A DNA stretch of 64,000 nucleotides from Argentina anserina (lineage: Eukaryota; Streptophyta; Magnoliopsida; Rosales; Rosaceae): positions 24,006,395 through 24,070,394 of the forward strand of contig NC_065878.1 in the NCBI RefSeq assembly GCF_933775445.1. Direction: 5' to 3'. The notes beneath the pieces are model-generated. The model had not been told where the DNA came from, made no database searches, and saw nothing but the letters and a program-made list of their open reading frames with translations. Each line of letters starts with the position of its first letter. The stretch's first letter is position 1. Position numbers and translations under genes: made by a program. This document shows positions 1 to 11,000 of the stretch, one piece after another.

Positions 1-3000
1 TTCTGGGTTTAGGAAACGCTCTTTGGATGTTGTCCAGTTTGACACAACAAGAAACCACTTCCTAGCCGCTGGTGATGAATTTCAAATAAAGTTCTGGGAT
101 ATGGACAATACCAATTTGCTGACAGCTGTTGACGCAGATGGCGGGTTGCCTGTGAGAAATGCTCTCCTTTAAATTAGGCTAGTACCATTCATGTGGAGAG
201 TGGTTAAGTCACGGAACTAAGTTTGTCTGTCATATTTTTTGCAGGCTAGTCCTAGACTCAGATTCAACAAAGAAGGGTCCTTGTTGGCTGTAACAACGAC
301 CGACAGTGGTATAAAAATTTTAGCAAATAATGACGGTGTGCGCTTGATAAGGATGTTGGAGAGCAGAGCTATGGAGAAAAACCGAGGCACTTCTGAGCCC
401 ATCAACGCTAAGGTAGTCTTTGCTATGTCGTCCTGAGCGTTGCATATCTAAAGTGTTTGCTGGGCCTATTCATTACTTATTTATCAATCAGTATCAGTAC
501 GCTGCATTCCATATTCTTTATGCTACACTGACATGATTGCTTCAGATTCAAATTTCTGTCCGTTAGGCAATTTTATTTGCTTACTGTTTGTTACTTTTCT
601 TCTAGCAGCCATTGACTGTCAATGCACTAGGCCCCATTGGGAATGTTTCCAATGCTGTTGCTCCAACTATGGAACGTGCTGATAGAATCCAACCAGCTGT
701 TTCCATCAGTAATCTGGTGAGTTTTTGTGGCATCTAATTTTTATTGCTGCCTATATTTGTTCATTTATATTAAGTTTTCACCATTTATATTGGTTTTCAC
801 TCAGGGTAATATGGAGAACAGCAGGCTTGTCGATGTCAAACCACGGATCCCTGATGATATAGACAAGATTAAGAGCTGGAAAATTTCTGATATTGCGGAT
901 CCTTCTCAAATGAAAGCTTTAAGATTGCCTGACTCTACATCAGCTGGAAAGGTGGGGAGAATCATAGATATATAGATATAGATATATAGTTTTGTCCATT
1001 TAGAGGACAAACTTTTGCTGATTTTGCATGTAAAACTGGTACAAATTAGTGTACGCATACATACATGTTGTAGGGACAAGGTCTTTGCATCCTTGATTCG
1101 GGAATACCACATTGACGGTTATTATTGGTTGCAGGTTGTGAGACTAATGTACACCAACAATGGTTTGGCTCTATTAGCCCTTGCCTCCAATGCTGTTCAC
1201 AAGCTTTGGAAATGGCCGCGTAATGACAGGAATAATCCATCAGGGAAGGTCTGGCTTCTGTCCTGTCCTTCCTAAACCTCACTGCTACCTGTTATTTAGT
1301 TTACGTTTCTTATGGATTCCTACAATGTGATATTTTCTTCCAGGCTAGTGCATATGTTGTTCCTCAGTTGTGGCAGCCTCCGAATGGAATTCATATGGCT
1401 AATGATGTAAATGACAATAAACCAGCTGAGGAATCTACTGCATGCATTGCTTTATCCAAAAATGACTCTTACGTAATGTCTGCATCTGGTGGGAAGGTCT
1501 CTTTGTTCAACATGATGACATTTAAGGTATGCTTTTAGTGCTTCTTTTATGCCATCTGCAAAAAATTATATTTGGTATCTCATACACTCAAATCTTGTTT
1601 AGTAAATAAGCCTGGGGTTTGTTTTCCAGGTCATGACAACATTTGTATCTCCCCCTCCTGCTGCCACTTTTCTGGCATTCCACCCTCAAGATAATAACAT
1701 AATTGCTATTGGGATGGAAGACTCTACTATTTTAATTTATAATGTCAGGGTTGATGAGGTAAAGATCCTCCCATGGCTATATCTACATTCTTGTTGTCTT
1801 TGAGCCTTTGTTAATTTTGTCTGGTTATTTGAGAACTAAATGTTAGATGGAATTTACAGGTAAAGACCAAGCTGAAAGGTCACCAGAATCGGATAACGGG
1901 CCTTGCATTTTCCCAGACTCTTAATATACTGATTTCTTCAGGAGCTGATGCTCAGGTTAGTGGCTAGTAATTTATAGTGGGAACTGTTTTGTTTCTTACA
2001 TTAACGAAATGTTTTTCCATTGAGATGACGTGGCCTTTAATGAAAAATGTTTAATTTAATTTCAATTAAATTAATTCACATGATTCCAGACTATAATTGC
2101 AGATAATTTCATCTACTCTATAAATGACTTGGTTGTTTATTAAAACAAAATGGCTTGTTGTAGTTATGTGTGTGGAGCATTGATGGGTGGGAGAAAAAGA
2201 AAACAAGGTTCATACAAGCACCAGCTGGTCGGCAATCCCCATTGGTTGGAGAAACAAAAGTTCAATTTCATAATGATCAGACGCATTTGTTGGTTGCCCA
2301 TGAAAGCCAAATTGCTGTGTATGAGAGCAAGCTCGATTGTTTGCGCTCTGTAAGTTGTTCACCAGACACTACTTACTATTTATTATTGAGTTGCTGATAG
2401 TAAGTTGATAATATTGGTTTGGCGGTGAAGATTTAGAAGTTAGACATAAACTGCTGGAAATAAACTTTCGTGTACGTATAGAAGATAGTACTTTGGGTCT
2501 CCCTTTTTTCACTGAAAACTTTGGGTCAGACACATCATTAATTTTAATCTCACTCTAGCATTACTCAGTAGTAAAAAGGTTTACAAAATCTCTTAGGTCT
2601 AGCTCAGTCAAAAAGTTATCTTTCTAGAAACTCTTGAAGTTTTGAACAATGTGGTTTAATTTATTTCATTTGTTATCTTTTGTAATAAAAAAAAACTTTG
2701 TACATCTCTGCTGTAATGTGACTTTTCTTTCTTCCCCTGTTTGTTGGCAGTGGTCTCCGAAAGATGCACTCGCTGCTCCCATCTCGTGTGCAATATATTC
2801 ATGTGATGGTTTGTTGGTTTATGCTACTTTTTGTGATGGTGCTGTGGGAGTTTTTGATGCTGATAGCTTAAGACTCCGATGTCGAATAGCACCTTCCGCT
2901 TATATACCATCGTTTTCTCTCAGGTGTGTGGAAAAGTGTTATGAATATAAATCCTGTTGCTTTTGTCTCTTTCTCTTATTATACTGAAGTTAAATTTAAC

Positions 3001-3219
3001 ATATGCAGCAGTGGCAATCCCTCGTATCCTCTGGTTGTGGCAGCTCATCCATCTGAGCCTAACCAGATTGCAGTTGGCATGACTGACGGGTCAGTGCATG
3101 TGGTCGAACCATCTGATGCAGAGCTGAAGTGGGGTGGCACAGCCTCTCAGGATAATGGTCCTTCCAATTCATCAAATCCTTCTCCTAGTGGTCAAGCGTC
3201 GGAACTTCCTTCAAGGTGA
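1..3219 (+). CDS. TPL/TPR: TOPLESS-related transcriptional corepressor, 3' part (WD40 region)
   Basis: This is the C-terminal part of a Groucho/Tup1-type corepressor that bridges EAR-motif repressors (Aux/IAA, JAZ and others) to histone deacetylases in the nucleus. Exons read as 1-151, 245-412, 606-716, 805-951, 1135-1248, 1344-1526, 1630-1758, 1860-1955, 2164-2349, 2751-2923 and 3009-3219; all boundaries are GT/AG and in phase. Highly conserved TPL blocks are visible: GFRKRSLDVVQFDTTRN, NAVHKLWKWPRNDRN, CIALSKNDSYVMSASGGKV, FLAFHPQDNNIIAIGMEDST, SSGADAQLCVW and RLRCRIAPSAYIP. These form the second WD40 propeller. The N-terminal LisH/CTLH EAR-binding part lies left of the window. The C-terminus, rich in Ser/Pro/Asn and ending ASELPSR, suggests the TPR2/TPR3 side of the family rather than TPL/TPR1, but that is an inference. 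The stop TGA is at 3217-3219. Confidence 0.96.
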
Positions 3220-4014
3220 AGAATATCACTAGTTAAGTTATTTCCAAGATGAGTAGACCGGACACACTGCTACAGTATCGGGATTCTTAGCTAGTATTTA
3301 CTACCTTTCCCATTCATGGTTCTTTATTCCATGTATATCTTTTTCGTTTTTCCTCGATTGATTTAGAATGGGTTGTAGGGTTATGAATCTGTACATTGTT
3401 TGTGGTCAGAATCTGTTTTGTTAGATGACTACCAAGAGAGGCCAATTTGCCTTCCGGCAGTATTTTAGTTTGTTCACTTCGTTTCTTATAATACATGGTT
3501 TTCCAGAGTGAATGAGCTTTGCCACATTCAGTCATTGCTTCCGCAGCTTTGCTTTGTTATTCTAAAATTAGAGGCTTCCGTTGGGTAACAACAACAACTA
3601 ACAAGTGTCCTCTTTTGTAACAACAACTAACGAGTGTCCTCTTTTTGTGTAAACCCGAGCATATTGGCTCAGGGTCCCTCAGCCAACTGAAGTCTCAAAT
3701 AAAGTAATAATGTCTGAATAGTCATTACATGTTCTTTCGTTATCATCATCTCCATATAGTTTCGAGATGTTATTATGGATAAATTTCTCGACTTTCGAGA
3801 TGTTCTTATGGATCAATCTCTAGATAGTCGAGAGGTTCTGAGTTAAATCTCATGACAGTAATTAGTAAAAACCTCAGTGGCTCAACCCCAAACAACACGA
3901 AAAAAAGAAAAAAAAAAAAGAGTAGGGCCGATTTCGTATTTGGGTCAAACTGAAGAAGACGTATTACGGGGCCCCGGAGCTGAACCCGTTTTCTGGACTG
4001 GTAGTCTACCGCGC
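3220..4014. other. TPR 3' UTR and intergenic spacer with two short tandem duplications
   Basis: No gene is seen here. The first ~400 bases are the probable 3' UTR of the TOPLESS-related gene. At 3585-3616 and 3617-3647 a ~31-bp unit containing AACAACTAACRAGTGTCCTC is tandemly duplicated. At about 3760-3830 a second pair shares TTTCGAGATGTTNTTATGGAT. Both look like local slippage or segmental duplication. Confidence 0.6.
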
Positions 4015-4023
4015 TGTATATAT
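4014..4023 (+). promoter_or_regulatory. Candidate TATA box of the PP4R2 gene
   Basis: TGTATATATTG lies upstream of a pyrimidine-rich CCTCCCTCTC stretch that could hold the start site, and of an apparent 5'-UTR intron with donor at 4100 (GCG|GTAAGT) and acceptor at 4393 (TTTGTCTCAG). Position and sequence fit a plant TATA box; the start site itself is not shown. Confidence 0.4.
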
Positions 4024-4414
4024 TGTCCTCCCTCTCTTAATTCTCAACACCGGAAAGAATGATTTGTTTCTGAATAGGGTTACAGATTCAGAACCCGCGG
4101 TAAGTTCTCTTCTTCGCTTCCACTTTCACCCGCCAAAATTACCCTCCTTTCTTACTCTCTTTCAACCACAAAACCAATCTCGCAGCTCGTTTCGGCTTTG
4201 TAGGGTTTCATTTGTGATTTTCTCTGTAATTAAGCCGATTGGCAACGCAGATTTCTGATTCTGTTTGGTTTAACTTGACATTAGTGATTCAAATGAGTTT
4301 GAAGCGGGTATATGAAGTAGTGGATGCTACTGGAATTAGAATCTGTAATGACTTCGATCTAGGTTTTTACTGATTTCATTTCCTTTGTCTCAGAAATTGG
4401 TGTAGCGCTGTGAA

Positions 4415-6694
4415 ATGGAGATACAACCATCAGATGAGATTGCTCAGCCGTCGTCGGTGAATTCGACCAGTGAGGCTGAGCAGCAACATGATGATGCTGT
4501 GGTTCCTGAGGCTTTCAATCACGGGTATGCGCTTTTGCAACTTAGGTAATTTTTTATCACCGAGTTTTGGAGTTCGAAAATAACCTCAGGTTGGTGCAGA
4601 TAGGTCGATACTATATATAATATATACACGGAATTATCATTGTTTAGGAAATGTTACCTTTTCTTTTCCATATATTTGAGACACTAGAAGGATTATCACC
4701 CTTTCACACCATTACGCTCTAGAAATATGTTCTCATATTTTTTATCTTTGATTTTCATATTATAAAAAAGTCCTGTTGCACATGAGAGTGCAGATCCAAG
4801 GAGTCCAAGCACGAGGTTTCTGGAGATGAAGTTAGAGAAATTCTAGAAGTTATTGCATCCACTGGGAGATATTGGTAAGTTGCTAATTCAATTTTAATAT
4901 TTGCCATTTTGCCTCCTTTTCATTTGTTGTACTTACGTTACCCATTGTTCTAGGTGAATGCGTGTGTCTAGTTACTCTACCTAAGATGCATGGAAACGGA
5001 ACCATTTGTTCTTGCTTTGTTGTTAATAATCGTTGTTATGAACATTGTACAGGCATGATTGGGACAAATTAAAGGGCATGCTATCCTTTCAGATGAAGCA
5101 GGTACATTGGTCTTCAAGTATTTATGGTTGTTGCATGTATTCACGCACAATGCCTGATTATATTTCTTGTCTCTAGCTCCCATATCATGAAATATCTTCC
5201 TGATTGCCTTATTTATGAAGGTTCTGTCAGAGTATCCTGAGGCAGAAAAGACTAGTGAGCAGCAAAATACTACTTTAGGAGAAACCTTCCCAGAACTGGT
5301 AAAGAGGTTGGATGAAGGTATTCTCATTTGTCCTGATTATATATGAAATGCACTTTATTATTTGATGTCCTTCTATTGGTTGCTTCCTTTTGTTATTCCT
5401 TGAGAGCCGTGTGATCCTTAAACCGCAGAGTATTACTCTACTGGGTTTGTATGAAAATGGGTTGGATGGTAATCGCAAATTAAGGATTGGGGTTTTTGGG
5501 TTGACTGATAATCAAATCTGGGCTTTCTAAACACTGGATGACTGGAAGGATCATTCAGTGTTAGACATAAACCTGCATTTCTTTTAATTTAGTTCAAATA
5601 TTCCTTTTTATTAGCCAATTTAGTTATTGTTGTTATGGATTTATAGTTCTATAGAAATTCCAGATACTTTTGCCTTTATGGGGATTGCTTATAGTATGTT
5701 TCTATGTTGCAGCTCTTCATGGTTTTACCGAAGGTCCTCCATTTACCCTTCAGAGGCTTTGTGAGGTGATCACTTCATCCTTTATACCAAGTATTTATGT
5801 GATAATTTCATCATTATTGTGTTCTTTGTTTCATTCTTGACCTCGAGCAATTTGATGGTTGTGTTAGATTGTCTACATTAGCTACTTTCTGCAACTGCTA
5901 TCCCTGTCACTCCTTTCATCTCTCTGCACCCATTTGATGGTTCCCTACTACTTTTTACTGGAAAACCTGTGGTATTTCCATTTTTTGCGCGTACTCTTTG
6001 AATTGTTTGCAGACTGCTATAATAAGTGCATGCCTTTTGCTTATTTGATAACCAGATATAATTTTTGTTTTGAAATTTTGTCATGCAGATCCTATTGGAT
6101 GCACGCAGCATCTACCCGAATCTCTCAAAGCTTGCTCTAGCTCTAGAAAAGGTATATTAGCCGAAAACTTCAGTCTATCTTACTCCGCTTTATCATTTTC
6201 TTTTCAAGTTTAGGCTTCTAAGGTTAATGTTTAATGGACAGTGCAAAGGGTAAAACACCCATCAGTTGAGGGGGCAATTGTTATTTCTGTGTAAAATTAA
6301 GGGGACAAAGTTAAGGGGTGTGTCATTGCAGAAGTACATTAATTAGTTTGATTTTATTGGATTGTGTATTTTCTATGTTATTTCATAGCATTACAACTTG
6401 CATTTATGTTTCCTGTAGAACCTATTGGTGACATCTATGCTCACCATCTCAATGGATCCGTATCCACAATCAGTGTTGCAAAAGACAGATGAACCAGAAA
6501 AAGCAAGTGAAGAACCTAAACTTCACTCTGACTCGGTGCAAAATGGGGTGGAACCTGTGGTAGGTGACAGGGATGAAGTGATGGTAGAAGTTGAGCAGGC
6601 AGATATTGACGATGACATGGCCATTGCAATGGACGCTTTTGAAGATATAGTTGGGTCATCAGAAACAAATTCAGTGCAGACAAATAACTCTTAG
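4415..6694 (+). CDS. PP4R2: Protein phosphatase 4 regulatory subunit 2 (PPP4R2 family)
   Basis: This is a regulatory subunit of the PP4 Ser/Thr phosphatase complex, involved in the DNA-damage response, chromatin and plant miRNA/meiotic functions. Exons are 4415-4524, 4794-4874, 5053-5101, 5221-5317, 5713-5765, 6089-6151 and 6419-6694, giving 242 residues. The N-terminus MEIQPSDEIAQPSS is followed by the PPP4R2 core: EVREILEVIASTGRYWHDWDK, a PFTLQRLCEILLDARSIYPNL block, then KLALALEKNLLVTSML. This core is the diagnostic family pattern (W-x-x-L-K, PFT-Q-R-L-E-L-L, Y-L-A-LEK-L-V-S). The C-terminus is acidic (DGDEVMVEVEQADIDDDMA), as in homologues. The ATG is the first in the spliced frame after a probable 5'-UTR intron (4100-4393). 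The downstream neighbour is transcribed in the opposite direction (convergent). Confidence 0.9.
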
Positions 6695-7169
6695 TCTTCA
6701 ACTGGAGTCAAGTATTCGCCTGTTCTACAAAGCCCTCTGGTTCATGTGTTTTCTGTTGAACAGAAACCCAATTAAGGTCTGAAAGTTGTAATGGTATTTG
6801 GCCTTGTAAGCCATCAAGTTAGTAGGCATAGGGAAACATGGATTTTGGCCGCGTAGATTCACATTGTTATTATGTATGCTGATTGATGTAATGATACGAT
6901 ATGAGCAGCTAAATCTACAAGGGAATTCGGCTGAAATCTGGTGGAATTTGGAATACGTTTTGCGGCACAATTTCTTTTCTGAATGAGGTTCCTGGAGTAC
7001 CTTAGGCTTAAAGTGCTATACTCGTAAGTAATTTCTTGATCTTGTATAAGAACATAGAGAACATGAACAAGGAGCAGAGACCGCTCTCTAGTAATTTTAA
7101 TGCGACAGGGAGCAGAGAATCAAAAGTTGCAGAGAAACGATTGATGCTTACCACCAGGGAGAGAGGGAG

Positions 7170-7200
<31 letters not shown>

Positions 7201-8050
7201 AATCGAAGATGAAGATGAACAAGAGGAAAGGATGCGATAGTTTCTCTTGATAAAGTAAAACGAAAACACGGTGCAGTGTTCGATTATATTACCCAAGCGG
7301 CCCATCCCTCCACCTTGGTCACAATGACATAATCTACCTATCAGCAGCAAATGATGGCATCAATTCCCACTACCATTTGGTCTAGTCTCGTAATTTCACC
7401 GGGATACTATGAGTTAAACCCGAGAAAAAAAATGATGGCATCAATATTTGAAGCATGGTGCTCTAATCCATATATATGGTTAATACTAGAGGCAGGCAAA
7501 CTCAGGACCTGCGGACCTGGCTGCTTGATGATTACCCTTGCAAGAATTATAACATGAAGGACGTTATATGTTGTTATTAGGTTGTAAGATGGTCTATAAC
7601 CCTCACGTACAGAAAAAAGAGTACTGTGAACATTGAAATTTGCTCCCCATTCTCCGAAACTCTACGAGCAAGAGATTTCTGTTAAAATGGGGTAAAATCT
7701 AACACATTTCAGCACATAAAAAATCGTTGAAGATTCACCACTGATCATAGTGAAACCTGTCTGAGCCTTCAGATATCTGAAATACCTCGAAAAGTAACCT
7801 GAAATTACATTTTCTTTTATATTAACAAAGTACTCAAAACATATATACAATTGTCAACACAAATCACTTGCATTGAAACAACTTTCTATTTAGAGACCAT
7901 CAACACTCCCAAAAATTGTATTCTGAGTATTGCTTCTTCATCTTATTCAGATATGATATCCTTCAATTTGCTGTCACTTTGAGCTTGAAAAACCTTGCAA
8001 TAGGATCTATTTTCCTGTTTCAGTAAGCAGAAGTCACTATAATCTATTTG
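6695..8050. other. Convergent intergenic spacer with a 26-base poly(G) run
   Basis: This stretch holds the 3' UTRs of PP4R2 (+) and the RSH gene (-). The only striking element is an uninterrupted run of 26 G at 7173-7198, preceded by a GAGAGGGAGAGAG stretch. AAAAATGATGGCATCAAT occurs twice (about 7348 and 7430), suggesting a small local duplication. No convincing coding sequence was seen. Confidence 0.6.
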
Positions 8051-11000
8051 TTACGCTCTGACTTCAACCACATCACCATCAGTGAGCTTTGTATTGGGCA
8101 ACACCAGCTGCCCGTTAACCAAAACCAGTTTCCCGTCTAGTCCTGCCCTTCTAGCAGCATCTGCGGCAGTGCTGCCCGTTGTCAACCTCATTATTTCACC
8201 ATTCGGCCAACATATAATCACTACTTCCCCAAGGACAACAGTACCCCGTCGATACTTGGCTTGTCCATTTCCATAACTAGCTTCAGACCGTATTTGCTCT
8301 TCCCACCTTAGCATTGTCCTTAGCAAATGCACCTGCAATTTGAAAGCAGGCATTAGCTTTTGGAGCCCTTTTTGTATACGTCTGATATAAGAATTCCGTA
8401 TACATGCTTAAATTAGTTGGGATCCTCAATTGAAGCAGTACTGCTAGGAGGAATGACGCAAGTGCAAGAAAGAAAGAATGGGTATCTGAATGTGGTCAAA
8501 GGCAGGCAAACCTTGTTATTGATGCTAGCTTCCATGGAAGTTGATGTAATGGAGTTAAATCTTGGCGTAGGACTAACGTAATCGAGCTGTCTTCCCTCAA
8601 AGATAGCAGAAACGACAGCCCAATATTCAGATTCTTCTTCATCTGTCAACTCAATCACCTGAATGAATGTTGGCAGTAATCTCCCAAACTGATCTTCCTG
8701 CAAAAGAAAATATAATTTCATTTTAACCTAATAAGATACATTGCACTGGACTTACTGATCTCTTACATCTCATTCCTCCCTTTTATGCTTGAACATTGTA
8801 GACACACACACACACACACACACACACTCTAGGTCTCAGTTTGTCACAAAAACATGTACACTTTCTTCACTTAGTTTTGAAGATCACAGAGATATTCCAC
8901 ATTTCCTACACATCAGGATGTATATATGATAATACCTTGTGGTATATACCATCTCGACACAGTGTATATTTCTCAAGGCAAGTGCACCAATCCCCATGTC
9001 CTGGTTCACACCACCACTCATCAGAAACCTGGGGTGCCAAGTGAAAGAAATGGGATAATCTAAGCAGAGTACTCAGTTGAAAGAAGAAGAGCAAAATGGA
9101 AGTTATTTTGAGATAATTTGGGAATCTTATTATTCCGCAGAATAAGAAATGGATGGGACAAAAACACAGTAATTTAAGTGATGGTCTCAAAGCTCTTTCC
9201 ATGAATAAAATTCAGCTAAACTATAACGCGAAATTTATAAAACTAATGCCAGTCAACCTTCTTATATAACCTTGCATAGGCTTCCCACCGTTGTTTTTGA
9301 AAAGAATATTTTCTATCAGCAACTGCTTCAGAAGCTTCTAGCCCAAAGCTCACAGCAACGAGTAACTCCCTTCCATCCTTCTCTACCCTGTAGTGTCAGA
9401 ATTAATCATACACTCGTACATTATTCTTTCGTACTCCTATATAGTAGCTTATGTAATTAAGATATTAATGGGTCAAGTACCTAATGACAACAGCAGCAAG
9501 AAGATGACTTCCATCCACTCTAAGAACTGGATGTCCAACTTTTAACATGCTATACTTCCGAAAGAACTCAATTCCCGTAGCCTTTTGGTTGTCCATAGTT
9601 TTAGAGAGAAAGGATGCCGCATCAATTTCAGATTCATCAGCGCTTCTTCTGTTAGACAGCTTGTTTCCAATCTCTTTATAAAGCCAGTGTGCAGCAAGTC
9701 CATGCTCTGCATACTCATGCATCCTCTAAAAAATAAAGTGAAATATCAGCTACTGAATATTGGAAATTGGTTCTGATCCCCATTTAAAAAAGAAACTTGG
9801 ACCTGCGTTCGTATTTGAACTTCCAACGGTGATTTGTCAGGACCTTGTACTGCTGTGTGCAGAGACTGTAAGAGCGGATTTGCAGTTTAGATATGGTGAA
9901 AAGATGATTTGTCCAATAAAATGCAGTACATATATGGACATAGCTAACCCTAAGCATAGTAAAACATGATATACCAATCATGGCTTGATCCTTGAGGCTA
10001 TTAGCACCAAGAAAAGACGAGTCAACTCATTTTAATGGCATTCTAAACATCGTGGAGTCAGAACTAAAAATCTAACCTGATAACCACTAGGCTTTGGATT
10101 GACAATGTAATCATCAAACTCCCCATCTATTGGTGTCCAATGCCTGCACAAAATATAACTGATATCAAGCCTATCATTCAACTCTCACTCTATCCATGTG
10201 TTATGTCCTACATATTAATATAATGAACTTATTGCTAAGTAGTCCTATCTACACTCAACAAACTTCAACAGACTGTTGATTTACTATTGTTTAGCAGGTA
10301 TTGATTTACACGAAATGGAACATAAAGGTTTCATATTAGTCATAACTTGCATCGATACTATTATACTAAAGCAAATTGCCTCATGCTTCAAAGTGCTGAG
10401 CATATAAGGAAAAACATTTCCAACTTCAAACTTAACTCCATGATTTAGGCAGTTACCTAACTAATGCCCCTCCCTATCAGAAGAAAATCCCTCGATAACA
10501 AACAAAAAGGGAAAAGAGGAAGTCTGCATTTTCATTTTCTTTAAAAAAAAGCTAGTTTAAATTTGATTTACTTGTGCACAGTATCGAGAAGACTGTAGCA
10601 ACATTGGACAGCAGGTCCATGCAAAGTCCCATTCTTGTCTCCAACAACTACCCTTAATGCACGGGCATCATAAACTTTATTGATGCTGACATCTTTTCGT
10701 TTCATCTGAAACAAATAGAGTTGTTTAGAACAATAGAAATGAATATACGAGCATCTGTGTACTTTACAATCCTTGCAATAAATTCAAGGTAAGAAAATGA
10801 GCCCGGAGGCGGAACATATTAAGCCATGAAGTGAATTAATACCTTGCTGTAGATGCTATATAAACTTTTTAAACGGCTGGATAAAGTTACTTCCATCCCT
10901 GGAACATAACTGAAAGCATAGCATGGGATAAGATTTTAACCTTGGTCAGACTGGAGTCACTGGACATATTGATATTATATATATTTGTGTTTCACTTTCA

